A DNA stretch of 22,272 nucleotides from a virus. The notes under the pieces were generated by a model that was given only the letters and a program-made list of their open reading frames with translations, was not told where the DNA came from and did no database searches. The position numbers and the translations under genes are program-made. The stretch is from the IMG/VR virus record IMGVR_UViG_3300008113_000424, positions 1 through 22,272 of that record, one strand, 5' to 3'. Each line of letters starts with the position of its first letter. The stretch's first letter is position 1. This document shows, piece after piece, positions 1 to 5,642 of the stretch.

Positions 1-351
1 GAAGCTCACAAGTTTGTTGCAAAAACTTGGTTTCGTGAAAATCGTCAGGGAACAAGAAACTTTGTTGGAGGCATGAGAAGTATGGTTAGAAAAGGAAGTT
101 TGATTAATGGTAAGTCATTTTCCAATTTGGGTGACCAAAACGGGAATATGAAATATGATGTTAAGGTTAAAGGTGAGATTGTTAAACGAAGCATGACCAC
201 AGGAACTTTCATTAAGAAATTTCCAAAGGGTAGATATCTTGTTGTTGTTCGTGGACACGCCTTCTCAATCATTGATGGAGTTGTTGTTGGAAACACAGGA
301 GACTCTAAGATGAAAAAACGAGTTATTTTATACTCTTGGGAAGTTAAATAA
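1..351 (+). CDS. C-terminal part of a phage protein, 5' end outside window
   Basis: The reading frame is open from the first base to the TAA at 349-351, so the gene begins upstream; the first internal ATG at 73 need not be the start. The visible 116 residues are basic and end in a beta-rich segment containing RYLVVVRGHAFSIIDG (from about residue 79). A Gly-His-Ala-Phe-x-x-Ile-Asp-Gly arrangement like this is seen around the catalytic histidine of papain-like cysteine peptidases, so a peptidase-like fold is possible, but the cysteine half would lie outside the window. I do not recognise the family with certainty. It is followed directly by the promoter of the tRNA locus. Confidence 0.6.
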   Translation, partial: EAHKFVAKTWFRENRQGTRNFVGGMRSMVRKGSLINGKSFSNLGDQNGNMKYDVKVKGEIVKRSMTTGTFIKKFPKGRYLVVVRGHAFSIIDGVVVGNTGDSKMKKRVILYSWEVK

Positions 352-359
352 GATTTTCC

Positions 360-391
360 TTGACACGAGAGTATTTATTACTTACATTTGT
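360..391 (+). promoter_or_regulatory. Bacteroidota-type promoter of the tRNA/RNA locus
   Basis: TTGAC at 360-364 and TACATTTG at 383-390, with 20 bases between TTG and TA, match the Bacteroidota consensus TTTG / 19-21 bases / TAnnTTTG. Transcription would start near 397, just before a small hairpin (ATTCAG 398-403 with CTGAAT 410-415) and 39 bases before the first tRNA. Confidence 0.65.
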
Positions 392-435
392 AAAACAATT
401 CAGGAACGACTGAATGATGAAACAAAATATTAAAT

Positions 436-510
436 TGTGGGATGGAGAAGATGGTCAATCTCGTGACTCTCATAAGGTCAAGGTCGCAGGTTCGAATCCT
501 GCTCCCGCAT
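436..510 (+). tRNA. tRNA with CAU anticodon (Met, or Ile2 if lysidine-modified)
   Basis: Cloverleaf: acceptor TGTGGGA (436-442) pairs with TCCCGCA (503-509) with one G-U; D stem GAG/CTC; anticodon stem TGACT/GGTCA with loop CTCATAA, anticodon CAT; T arm GCAGG-TTCGAAT-CCTGC. No CCA is encoded. The discriminator position is T510, which is unusual. The first base pair is T-A and the anticodon stem lacks three G-C pairs, so it is not a standard initiator tRNA. Elongator Met and lysidine-modified Ile share the CUCAUAA loop and cannot be told apart by eye. Confidence 0.88.
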
Positions 511-520
511 CTAAAAGATA

Positions 521-613
521 GAAGTAAGTTTCACCTGTTGCAGGCGACATAAAGTAAGATTCACAACTTGACTGGTCGTTACTTCTTATAGTGGAAAATG
601 TGGACACTATAAG
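521..613 (+). ncRNA. Candidate structured RNA between tRNA-Met and tRNA-Glu
   Basis: No gene fits here, but complementary segments nest well: GAAGTAA (521-527) with TTACTTC (579-585) closes a domain holding CCTG/CAGG (534-537/541-544), CGAC/GTCG (545-548/575-578) and AAGT/ACTT (552-555/566-569). Next comes a 9-bp hairpin, CTTATAGTG (585-593) with CACTATAAG (605-613), followed by CTTTCTTTTTT. That hairpin and T-run could terminate transcription or be a processing site before tRNA-Glu. The outer helix is 7 bp like an acceptor stem, but no T arm or anticodon arm can be drawn, so it is not called a tRNA. Function unknown; the fold is by eye only. Confidence 0.4.
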
Positions 614-628
614 CTTTCTTTTTTAAAC

Positions 629-703
629 GCTCGGTTCGTCTAGCTGGCTTAGGACATCCCCCTTTCACGGGGAAGGTCACGGGTTCGAATCCCGTACCGA
701 GTA
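629..703 (+). tRNA. tRNA-Glu (UUC)
   Basis: Acceptor GCTCGGT (629-635) pairs with ACCGAGT (696-702), the first pair being G-U; D stem GTCT/GGAC; anticodon stem TCCCC/GGGGA with loop CTTTCAC giving anticodon TTC; T arm ACGGG-TTCGAAT-CCCGT; discriminator A703. No encoded CCA. It lies six bases upstream of tRNA-Tyr. Confidence 0.93.
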
Positions 704-709
704 CTAAAT

Positions 710-790
710 TGTGGTGTTGAGCAATTGGTTGGCTCGCTTGACTGTAAATCAAGTCCTTCGGGCGTGGCGGTTCGAGTCCGTCCACCACAA
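710..790 (+). tRNA. tRNA-Tyr (GUA)
   Basis: Acceptor TGTGGTG (710-716) pairs with CACCACA (783-789); D stem GAGC/GCTC; anticodon stem TTGA/TCAA with loop CTGTAAA giving anticodon GTA; a long variable arm (about 752-764, TCCTTCGGGCG) as expected for bacterial tRNA-Tyr; T arm GGCGG-TTCGAGT-CCGTC; discriminator A790. No encoded CCA. Confidence 0.93.
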
Positions 791-792
791 CA

Positions 793-987
793 AACAAACC
801 TTACAGAAGACGGATTAGCACCGTTGAAAGAGACCTTGGCTTCACCGTGGAGTAGCTACCACAACTGAAGTGTAAAATGACCCAAGGTATACTGTGATGG
901 ACCCTGCTCTATGGTGCACACATAACAGGTGAACAGTAAATTATGTTCAGTCAAATCCACAACTACGGTGAGCGTAGATGGTTTGTT
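793..987 (+). ncRNA. Candidate structured RNA, multi-helix, downstream of tRNA-Tyr
   Basis: About 195 bases with no credible ORF fold by eye into a closed multi-branch structure. P1: AACAAACC (793-800) with GGTTTGTT (980-987), 8 bp. P2: ACCTTGG (833-839) with CCAAGGT (882-888), continued by CTTCA/TGAAG (840-844/866-870) and GTGG/CCAC (847-850/859-862). P3: TACTGT (890-895) with ACAGTA (933-938), continued by CCTG/CAGG (903-906/926-929). P4: CTACG/CGTAG (963-967/973-977). ACTGAA (864-869) and TTCAGT (946-951) could form an additional tertiary pairing. It does not show tmRNA or RNase P landmarks that I can defend. It shares the tRNA promoter and terminator, so it is probably released by processing. 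Confidence 0.5.
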
Positions 988-1054
988 AAAATTAAATAAC
1001 CAACTTTAAAAAGGGCTCTTCCTGAAATATTGGCTTGTTGAGCCCGAGTTTGTT

Positions 1055-1084
1055 AACCCCCATCTTTAATAGGTGGGGTTTTTT
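1055..1084 (+). terminator. Rho-independent terminator of the tRNA/RNA locus
   Basis: AACC(C)CCATCT (1055-1065) pairs with AGGTGGGGTT (1071-1080) around a five-base loop, followed by a T run. A further GC hairpin, GGGCTC (1013-1018) with GAGCCC (1040-1045), lies just upstream and may protect the 3' end of the RNA. Confidence 0.85.
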
Positions 1085-1106
1085 ATTATTTAACATATTT
1101 ATAGAC

Positions 1107-1622
1107 ATGATGAATATTGAAGAATTTAAAACAGGTGATGTCCTACATTGTCGTGGGAAGAGTTTATTGAGTAGAATTATTAGATGGGCTACAAAATCTC
1201 AGATTAACCATACAGCATTATTCATTTGGATATGGGGTGAACCATATATCATTGATGCTCAGGACAATGGTGTTAATGTTAAACCATTCGGTGAATGGGT
1301 TAAGGAATATAACTACAATTTTGTTGTTATGAGAAGACCAAGAGTTATTGCTGAGAAGAAGATTGCAACCAAAGCAATGAGTAAGGTTGGTTTAACTGCA
1401 TATGACTTTGAGGGTTTAATTCTTAAACAACCTATTGAATTGTTAACTGGAAAGTGGAATAAGAAACCATCTAATCATGAACAAGACAAGATGTATTGTT
1501 CTGAGTTTGTTTCATGGGTATATGGTCTTGATGATTCATATAGAATGTCACCAAAGGACTTCTTGGATTATTGTAATGAGAATGAGTGGGATACAATTTA
1601 TAACACTGGAATTGAGTTGTAA
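1107..1622 (+). CDS. Permuted papain-like (NlpC/YiiX-type) hydrolase
   Basis: A 171-residue protein of the circularly permuted NlpC/P60 (YiiX/YebB-like, LRAT-related) superfamily. Seen in the sequence: GDVLHCRGKSLLSRIIRW at residues 10-27, then NHTALF with the catalytic histidine H35, and the nucleophile in MYCSEFVSWVY at C131, i.e. His before Cys as in permuted members. Such enzymes hydrolyse amide or ester bonds in peptides or lipids; the substrate here is unknown. ATG 1107 (or the adjacent 1110) was chosen because upstream codons run through the terminator. The gene overlaps the next by TAATG, so the three genes to 2265 form one coupled unit. A virion-carried wall or membrane hydrolase is possible, but this one lacks the tag of its neighbours. 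Confidence 0.8.
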   Translation: MMNIEEFKTGDVLHCRGKSLLSRIIRWATKSQINHTALFIWIWGEPYIIDAQDNGVNVKPFGEWVKEYNYNFVVMRRPRVIAEKKIATKAMSKVGLTAYDFEGLILKQPIELLTGKWNKKPSNHEQDKMYCSEFVSWVYGLDDSYRMSPKDFLDYCNENEWDTIYNTGIEL

Positions 1623-1951
1623 TGAAATACCTGATAACTGAAAATAAAATTAACAATGTCATTGAAAGATTCATCAGAGATTCTTTTGATGAAGTTATTA
1701 ATGTTAAATTTGTTAAAAAAAAAGTTTTTTTAGCGTCTGAGGATAGGTCAATTGAGGCCACAGAAATTCAAATGTTATTGGACCCTGAAGGAATATTGAA
1801 AGGTAATTTTAGACCTAATAAGGGAAGTTGGGTTGGAGACGATGTTAAAAGAAAAATTTGGAGAACCCTTAATTCTATGTTTAGTCTAAAAATGGAAGAG
1901 TATGGTTCTCCTTGGGACATTAAATTTATTGTTCTTAGTGTAATACAATGA
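1622..1951 (+). CDS. Small protein with MKYLITE tag, unknown function
   Basis: 109 residues, start ATG overlapping the previous stop (TAATG). It opens with MKYLITENKINNVIERFI, a short beta-like string followed by an amphipathic helix; the same opening recurs in the next gene and in those at 6855 and 13653. The body (about residues 25-109) is mixed alpha/beta with a basic stretch (VKFVKKKVF) and no motif I recognise. The I-T-E followed by N at residues 5-8 resembles the I/L-x-E prohead-protease site of T4-like phages, so the tag may direct the protein into the capsid; this is inference. The next gene overlaps by ATGA. Confidence 0.7.
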   Translation: MKYLITENKINNVIERFIRDSFDEVINVKFVKKKVFLASEDRSIEATEIQMLLDPEGILKGNFRPNKGSWVGDDVKRKIWRTLNSMFSLKMEEYGSPWDIKFIVLSVIQ

Positions 1952-2265
1952 AATATCTTATAACAGAATCACAAATAGATAGAGTAATTTTTCGTTATCT
2001 TGATAATCAGGATTTTATTCAGATTGAAAGGAGAAATAGTATATACTTCGTTAATTCAGAAGGTGATGTATATGCTCAAATCAGATATGATAAAAATAAT
2101 GGTTGGTGTTATATATATTGGAAGTTGATTGGTGAAATTTCTTCCTTCTTTTCTTTGGGACAAAATGAATCTGAGAAAGTTATCGGTAGATGGGTTGAGA
2201 ATACCCTCCAAGTGAGGGTCACTAACACCAACGCTGAAATGCATCCTTTTCTCCTAGTAAGTTGA
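1948..2265 (+). CDS. Small protein with MKYLITES tag, unknown function
   Basis: 105 residues, coupled to the previous gene by ATGA. The N-terminus MKYLITESQIDRVIFRYL repeats the tag seen in its neighbour. Residues about 25-60 look like beta strands (RRNSIYFVNSEGDVYAQI, then GWCYIYWKLIG). The C-terminal end may be altered: a 15-base direct repeat (2194-2208 and 2261-2275) spans the stop, the second copy being in another frame, which suggests that a duplication or recombination changed the last 20 or so residues. No catalytic motif is visible. Likely co-expressed and possibly co-packaged with the 1622 product. Confidence 0.68.
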   Translation: MKYLITESQIDRVIFRYLDNQDFIQIERRNSIYFVNSEGDVYAQIRYDKNNGWCYIYWKLIGEISSFFSLGQNESEKVIGRWVENTLQVRVTNTNAEMHPFLLVS

Positions 2266-2275
2266 GAATACCCTC
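2194..2275 (+). repeat. 15-base direct repeat across the end of the 1948 gene
   Basis: GTTGAGAATACCCTC occurs at 2194-2208 and 2261-2275, 67 bases apart. The first copy encodes VENTL in frame; the second is shifted by one base and supplies the TGA stop (2263-2265). Confidence 0.7.
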
Positions 2276-2310
2276 TAACTAATATTCACAAAAAAACAAA
2301 TTACCTTATA

Positions 2311-2397
2311 GTTATTAATGAAACCTTGTTGATGAGGTCCACCTGTCCCAAGAGACAGTTGAGTTGGAGAAATACCAACGAAGTGGGGTTCAATAAC
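2311..2397 (+). ncRNA. Candidate structured leader RNA (three-way junction)
   Basis: The 155-base gap before the 2421 gene contains nested helices: GTTATT (2311-2316) with AATAAC (2392-2397); GAA and CC (2320-2322, 2324-2325) with GG and TTC (2387-2388, 2389-2391); CCAC (2339-2342) with GTGG (2383-2386); and inside that two hairpins, CTGTC/GACAG (2343-2347/2354-2358) and GTTGG/CCAAC (2363-2367/2375-2379) with a 7-base AGAAATA loop. A 13-base internal loop, TTGTTGATGAGGT, lies on the 5' side. The element ends 23 bases before the start codon, so it may be a cis-regulatory leader or a small processed RNA. It matches no riboswitch class I know. Fold by eye only. Confidence 0.45.
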
Positions 2398-2420
2398 ATA
2401 AAAAATAAAATAAGGAAAAA

Positions 2421-3215
2421 ATGTATTACACAGAACTCAAGAAGTTTCCGTCGGCTCATATTACGACAGGGAAACAAAGATTAAAACAAAACGGCTCAAA
2501 CGTTTATCTTAACAACGGGGAAGAATTTGAGGTAGAAATCTTCAACCCAAAATCAAATTCAGTTTTAGCAAAAATAAAAATCAATGGGAATTACCTATCA
2601 GGTGGTGGAATTATTGTCCGACCTGGTCAGAGAGTATTCTTGGAAAGATATTTGAACGAAGCAAGGAAGTTCAAGTTTGAGGTGTATGAGGTTAACTCAT
2701 CATCAAAGGAAGTCCAAGAAGCAATCAAAAACAATGGTGAGGTTGTTGTTGAATTTTATGATGAAACAATTTATAAAGATAGACCAAACATAACATTATC
2801 AAGTGGCGGTAGTTATTGGAATAATGATTTTACTTATTATGGCGGGGGTTTAAATATTAATTCAACAACTACTGGTGATTTCAAATTGTATAACAATTCT
2901 TTCACAACTACTTCCGCATCACTTAATGCTGATGTTGATTATCACACATCTCAAAACCTCAGAAAGTCATTACAAACTGACAGGTTCAAAGAGACCGGAA
3001 GAATTGAGAAAGGTTCAGATTCAAAACAAGAGTTTGAGTCGGTTGATATGGATTTTAATGTATTTCCATCAAACTATTCAACTTGGAGAATTTTACCATT
3101 ATCAGAAAAACCATTTACCGCAAAGGAAGTGAATGTATTGTATTGTACAAATTGTGGAACCAAAAGAAAAAAGGATTCACATAAATTCTGTCCACACTGC
3201 GGAACAAAATTTTAA
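2421..3215 (+). CDS. Phage protein with C-terminal zinc ribbon
   Basis: 264 residues. Residues about 1-115 are beta-rich (NVYLNNGEEFEVEIFNP, then GGGIIVRPGQRVFLERYL), followed by a low-complexity Gly/Asn/Ser/Thr region (about 125-175) and a C-terminal zinc ribbon, LYCTNCGTKRKKDSHKFCPHCGTKF-like, with two CxxC pairs in the last 25 residues. The zinc ribbon should bind one zinc ion. The N-terminal part resembles beta-sandwich accessory or structural domains, but I cannot assign it. It stands alone between the candidate leader RNA and a strong terminator, so it is an independent unit, possibly controlled by the leader. Confidence 0.75.
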   Translation: MYYTELKKFPSAHITTGKQRLKQNGSNVYLNNGEEFEVEIFNPKSNSVLAKIKINGNYLSGGGIIVRPGQRVFLERYLNEARKFKFEVYEVNSSSKEVQEAIKNNGEVVVEFYDETIYKDRPNITLSSGGSYWNNDFTYYGGGLNINSTTTGDFKLYNNSFTTTSASLNADVDYHTSQNLRKSLQTDRFKETGRIEKGSDSKQEFESVDMDFNVFPSNYSTWRILPLSEKPFTAKEVNVLYCTNCGTKRKKDSHKFCPHCGTKF

Positions 3216-3238
3216 ATAAAATATTAACAAGGTTTCTT

Positions 3239-3269
3239 AAAACCCCTCCATTGTGTGAGGGGTTTTTTT
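3239..3269 (+). terminator. Rho-independent terminator
   Basis: AACCCCTC (3241-3248) pairs with GAGGGGTT (3257-3264), extended by A-T pairs, and is followed by a run of T. Confidence 0.9.
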
Positions 3270-3270
3270 A

Positions 3271-3301
3271 TTGACAAACCAAAGTTCATATCTTATACTT
3301 G
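3271..3301 (+). promoter_or_regulatory. Bacteroidota-type promoter of the DoxX-like gene
   Basis: TTGAC at 3271 and TATACTTG at 3294-3301 with 20 bases between TTG and TA; one departure from TAnnTTTG. The start codon follows within five bases of the box, so the transcript would be nearly leaderless or initiate inside the first codons; the exact start is uncertain. Confidence 0.5.
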
Positions 3302-3305
3302 GTTT

Positions 3306-3659
3306 ATGAAAAAATATCTTACACTTAAAAACTTGGGATGGTTGTTAACTGCAATCGTTACCTTTATGCTCGGAATGGGCGGATTGTCAAAAATTGCTGG
3401 TTCAGAGGCAATGACCACAAATTTCACTGCGATGAACATGTTGCCTTATATGGCTCTTGTTGGAGTTATGGAAGTTGCGGGAGTTATTGCTCTTTGTGTT
3501 CCAAGAACTTCAATCTACGGAGCGTTAACCTTGTCTTCTGTTATGTCAGGGGCGGTTGCGGTTCATATTGCAATGTTCGGTGGGGCTGGAATTTTTATGC
3601 CAATCTTCTTGGGAGCTGCAGCTTGGACAGCTCATTGTTTGAGAACTTACACAAAGTAA
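3306..3659 (+). CDS. DoxX-like four-helix membrane protein
   Basis: 117 residues with four hydrophobic helices: about 10-30 (LGWLLTAIVTFMLGMGGLSK), 45-65 (MLPYMALVGVMEVAGVIALC), 70-92 and 94-112. Length, helix count and the G-x-x-K after helix 1 fit the DoxX/DoxD-like (SURF4) superfamily of small inner-membrane proteins. The function of this family is not well defined; roles linked to respiration or redox stress have been proposed in bacteria. Why a phage would carry it is unknown. ATG 3306 is preferred because the upstream codons cover the terminator and promoter. Monocistronic, bounded by terminators on both sides. Confidence 0.65.
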   Translation: MKKYLTLKNLGWLLTAIVTFMLGMGGLSKIAGSEAMTTNFTAMNMLPYMALVGVMEVAGVIALCVPRTSIYGALTLSSVMSGAVAVHIAMFGGAGIFMPIFLGAAAWTAHCLRTYTK

Positions 3660-3681
3660 TTCAAACAAACAAAAAATAATT

Positions 3682-3709
3682 AACCCTTCCTTAAACGGAG
3701 GGGTTTTTT
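3682..3709 (+). terminator. Rho-independent terminator
   Basis: AACCCTTCC (3682-3690) pairs with GGAGGGGTT (3697-3705), loop TTAAAC, then a T run. The T run merges into the next promoter. Confidence 0.88.
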
Positions 3710-3712
3710 GTT

Positions 3713-3720
3713 TATCTTTG
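3713..3720 (+). promoter_or_regulatory. -7 box before the 3732 gene
   Basis: TATCTTTG matches TAnnTTTG exactly and lies 12 bases before the start codon. No TTG is found at the ideal upstream distance, since that stretch is the terminator stem. Confidence 0.5.
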
Positions 3721-3731
3721 TATTTATCATT

Positions 3732-4061
3732 ATGATATTAAATTCAGATATCGCAAATAAATTATTCAATTCGGATTATATTAAAAACATATATCCGATG
3801 ATTGATAATATTGATGCGGATGTTAGATGGGATGGAGATGAAGAATTTCCTTTCTACCAACTTTTTATAACTGTTAAGTTAAATGACCCGACAATAACTG
3901 ATAAGAACATGTATGAAAAGGCATTTGACCCACATTATTTATATGACAATCATCTAAAATACTTACTTAAATTTTTAAACATAAATAGAGAAACGGCCAC
4001 CATTAACCAGATTTACCTAAAAGTAGTTGGGGCGGACGGAGAAGATATATACAATTGGTAA
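3732..4061 (+). CDS. Conserved-looking phage protein, unknown
   Basis: 109 residues, acidic, beginning MILNSDIANKLFNS. ATG 3732 is chosen over an upstream TTG because it follows the -7 box at a sensible distance. Strand-like segments FPFYQLFITVKLN and INQIYLKVVGADG flank a helical middle (YLYDNHLKYLLKFLNI). No known motif. Its stop overlaps the next start as TAATG, so the two are translationally coupled and probably act together. Confidence 0.7.
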   Translation: MILNSDIANKLFNSDYIKNIYPMIDNIDADVRWDGDEEFPFYQLFITVKLNDPTITDKNMYEKAFDPHYLYDNHLKYLLKFLNINRETATINQIYLKVVGADGEDIYNW

Positions 4062-4624
4062 TGTCAGAGAAACTACTTAAAATATTATCCAACTACCTGA
4101 TTTCAATTGGTAAACTACCAAAGGATTTTGTTATTGAATATGTTGTTGATGAAAAATACGGAGACTATCTCAAATTTAATATTGATTTGTCAAAGATGGA
4201 TATTAACTCGCCCAATTATGATGAAAACTATGCGAAACATTTTGTAAAACCAAAAGGATTGAACGGGTTACAAAGTTTTACATATGATTGGAATAGAAGT
4301 ATGGAATACAATGTTGAAGAGTTTTTTAAAATTTCAGGATTATTTTCTAAATATAAAAGAATTAAAGTGTACAATGCCATGTATAATTACGATTACCTTG
4401 AAGGCATTGGTGACGTGATTGAGGAAAAAATTAAAGAAACAAACTACCCCAATGTCACAATTGATTTTGAAAAAGACAATAATCCTGACATTAAAATTAT
4501 ATTCAGAAATTTTAAAATTGAACAGTGGAGTTACACTCAAGATTTTATAAAAGAACTCAAAGAACTTTTATCACCCGATATTGATTTGGATTCTTATACT
4601 CAAGCTTTTACACAACCACGATAA
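4061..4624 (+). CDS. Phage protein, unknown
   Basis: 187 residues, acidic, coupled to the 3732 gene by TAATG (the ATG at 4061 is two codons inside a longer frame that would start with TTG). The opening MSEKLLKILSNYLISIGKLP is an amphipathic helix. Two similarly organised alpha/beta segments can be seen (about 20-95 and 100-187), each with a Y-rich patch, e.g. YNAMYNYDYLEGIGD. No transmembrane segment or catalytic motif is recognised. Confidence 0.7.
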   Translation: MSEKLLKILSNYLISIGKLPKDFVIEYVVDEKYGDYLKFNIDLSKMDINSPNYDENYAKHFVKPKGLNGLQSFTYDWNRSMEYNVEEFFKISGLFSKYKRIKVYNAMYNYDYLEGIGDVIEEKIKETNYPNVTIDFEKDNNPDIKIIFRNFKIEQWSYTQDFIKELKELLSPDIDLDSYTQAFTQPR

Positions 4625-4699
4625 TATAGATTGATTATTCGGTTAGAGATAATTACTCAGTAAAATTAACTTTTCATATATTTATATATAAATAAAATT

Positions 4700-5356
4700 A
4701 TGAATTGTAGATTTTGTGAAAAAGTTTGTAAAAATGACAATAGTTTGAGAAATCACGAGAGATTATGTCATAAAAATCCTGATAAACAGATTATAGTTAG
4801 TAATTTAATTGAGTTTAATAAAAAAAGAAAAGAACAGAATATTAAGGGGACTAACAAGTTTATAAAATTTAAACAATTAGGTTTACCATCACCATTGGTT
4901 TCTGAAGAAACTAAGAAAAAAATGTCAGAAGCGTCAAAAAAAAGAGTTTGGACTGAAGAACAAAGAAAAAAACATTCAGAGTCAATGAAAATTGCTGTCA
5001 AAAAACACCCTGATAGTTATACAAAAAATAATGTTGTTGGTCGGGTAAAAAATCTTGATTATAATGGGGTTAAACTAAAAGGTAAATGGGAATTAATTGT
5101 TGCTAAATGGTTAGATGAGAATCAAATCAAATGGGAACATGAAACTAAGAGTTTTGAATATGAATGGAATGGTAAAAGGAATTATTATCCGGATTTTTAT
5201 TTACCTGACTTTGATTTTTTTATAGAAGTTAAAGGGTATGTGACCGATAGGGATTTATCCAAGTGGAAAAATATTACTAATTTAAAAGTATTCAAATTGA
5301 ATGAGATAAACAAAATTAAAAATAATACTTTAGATTTTTTATCTGTAATGTTGTAA
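4700..5356 (+). CDS. Free-standing homing endonuclease, PD-(D/E)XK type with zinc finger and NUMOD-like repeats
   Basis: 218 residues in a homing-endonuclease architecture. Residues 3-24 form a C2H2 finger (C3-x2-C6-x12-H19-x4-H24). Residues about 68-100 hold two NUMOD3-like basic helices, SEETKKKMSEASKKR and WTEEQRKKHSESMK, which bind DNA in intron-encoded nucleases. The C-terminal part carries YYPDFYLP with D165 followed by IEVKG with E176 and K178, the PD-(D/E)XK catalytic set seen in Vsr-like homing nucleases. It would cut an intron-less or HEG-less allele and spread itself. It is a separate gene (no interrupted ORF is visible around it), next to a tRNA pair, with an AT-rich leader containing TATATTTA at 4677-4684 as a possible -7 box. 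Confidence 0.85.
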   Translation: MNCRFCEKVCKNDNSLRNHERLCHKNPDKQIIVSNLIEFNKKRKEQNIKGTNKFIKFKQLGLPSPLVSEETKKKMSEASKKRVWTEEQRKKHSESMKIAVKKHPDSYTKNNVVGRVKNLDYNGVKLKGKWELIVAKWLDENQIKWEHETKSFEYEWNGKRNYYPDFYLPDFDFFIEVKGYVTDRDLSKWKNITNLKVFKLNEINKIKNNTLDFLSVML

Positions 5357-5380
5357 TTGTAAATATTTTGATTATATTTG
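5351..5380 (+). promoter_or_regulatory. Bacteroidota-type promoter of the second tRNA pair
   Basis: TTG at 5351-5353 and TATATTTG at 5373-5380 with 19 bases between; exact -7 match. The tRNA begins 18 bases downstream of the box. Confidence 0.68.
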
Positions 5381-5397
5381 TATAGGATTTGAAACAA

Positions 5398-5472
5398 GCG
5401 CTTATAGCTCAGTTGGTTAGTAGCGGCGGTCTCATAAACCGTAGGTCCCTGGTTCGAGCCCAGGTTGGCGCA
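5398..5472 (+). tRNA. tRNA with CAU anticodon (Met or Ile2)
   Basis: Acceptor GCGCTTA (5398-5404) pairs with TTGGCGC (5465-5471) with one T-T mismatch and one G-U; D stem GCT/AGC; anticodon stem GCGGT/ACCGT with loop CTCATAA, anticodon CAT; T arm CCTGG-TTCGAGC-CCAGG; discriminator A5472. This is the second CAU tRNA of the window and differs from the one at 436 in almost every stem, so one may be Met and the other Ile2. Confidence 0.9.
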
Positions 5473-5492
5473 CAAAAGGTTCTTTATTTAAT

Positions 5493-5576
5493 GGTCGGAT
5501 GCTGAAATTAGGTATACAGTGCGGACTTAAAATCCGCTGGACATTGTCCGTGTGGGTTCGAGCCCCACTCCGACTA
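5493..5576 (+). tRNA. tRNA-Leu (UAA)
   Basis: Acceptor GGTCGGA (5493-5499) pairs with TCCGACT (5569-5575), first pair G-U; anticodon stem GCGGA/TCCGC with loop CTTAAAA giving anticodon TAA; long variable arm TGGACATTGTCCG as in class II tRNAs; T arm GTGGG-TTCGAGC-CCCAC; discriminator A5576. It reads UUA, a very common codon in these AT-rich genes. Confidence 0.93.
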
Positions 5577-5583
5577 CAACAAG

Positions 5584-5609
5584 ACCCCTTCTTTTTGAGG
5601 GGGTTTTTT
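5584..5609 (+). terminator. Rho-independent terminator after tRNA-Leu
   Basis: ACCCCTTC (5584-5591) pairs with GAGGGGGT (5597-5604), loop TTTTT, then a T run. Confidence 0.88.
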
Positions 5610-5638
5610 GTTTTTGTTAATATTTATTTATACATTTG
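5608..5638 (+). promoter_or_regulatory. Bacteroidota-type promoter before the 5643 gene
   Basis: TTG at 5608-5610 and TACATTTG at 5631-5638 with 20 bases between. It begins inside the T run of the preceding terminator. Confidence 0.6.
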
Positions 5639-5642
5639 TATT

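Noticed and set aside
414-521. Plus-strand ORF MMKQNIK... running through tRNA-Met
   Set aside because: It reads through the tRNA (KVAGSNPAPAS is the T arm translated), so it is not a gene.
579-797. Minus-strand ORF of 72 codons
   Set aside because: It is the antisense of tRNA-Glu and tRNA-Tyr; its LEPPRP and GTGFEPVT strings are typical artefacts of tRNA T arms.
793-987. RNase P RNA or tmRNA
   Set aside because: ACAGAAGACGGATTA at 803-817 recalls the 3' conserved block of RNase P RNA, but it lies at the 5' end and the other conserved blocks are missing; no tRNA-like end or tag ORF for tmRNA was found.
2326-2373. Hammerhead ribozyme
   Set aside because: TTGATGA followed later by GAAA resembles the core, but the essential C of CTGATGA is T, and the three-way-junction pairing uses those bases differently.
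4687-4694. T4-type late promoter TATAAATA
   Set aside because: It is only five bases before the start codon of the homing endonuclease, so initiation would fall inside the gene; the string is expected by chance in such AT-rich DNA.
5197-5475. Minus-strand ORF of 92 codons
   Set aside because: It covers the complement of tRNA-Met and the end of the homing endonuclease; the CANLGSNQGP string is a known tRNA artefact.
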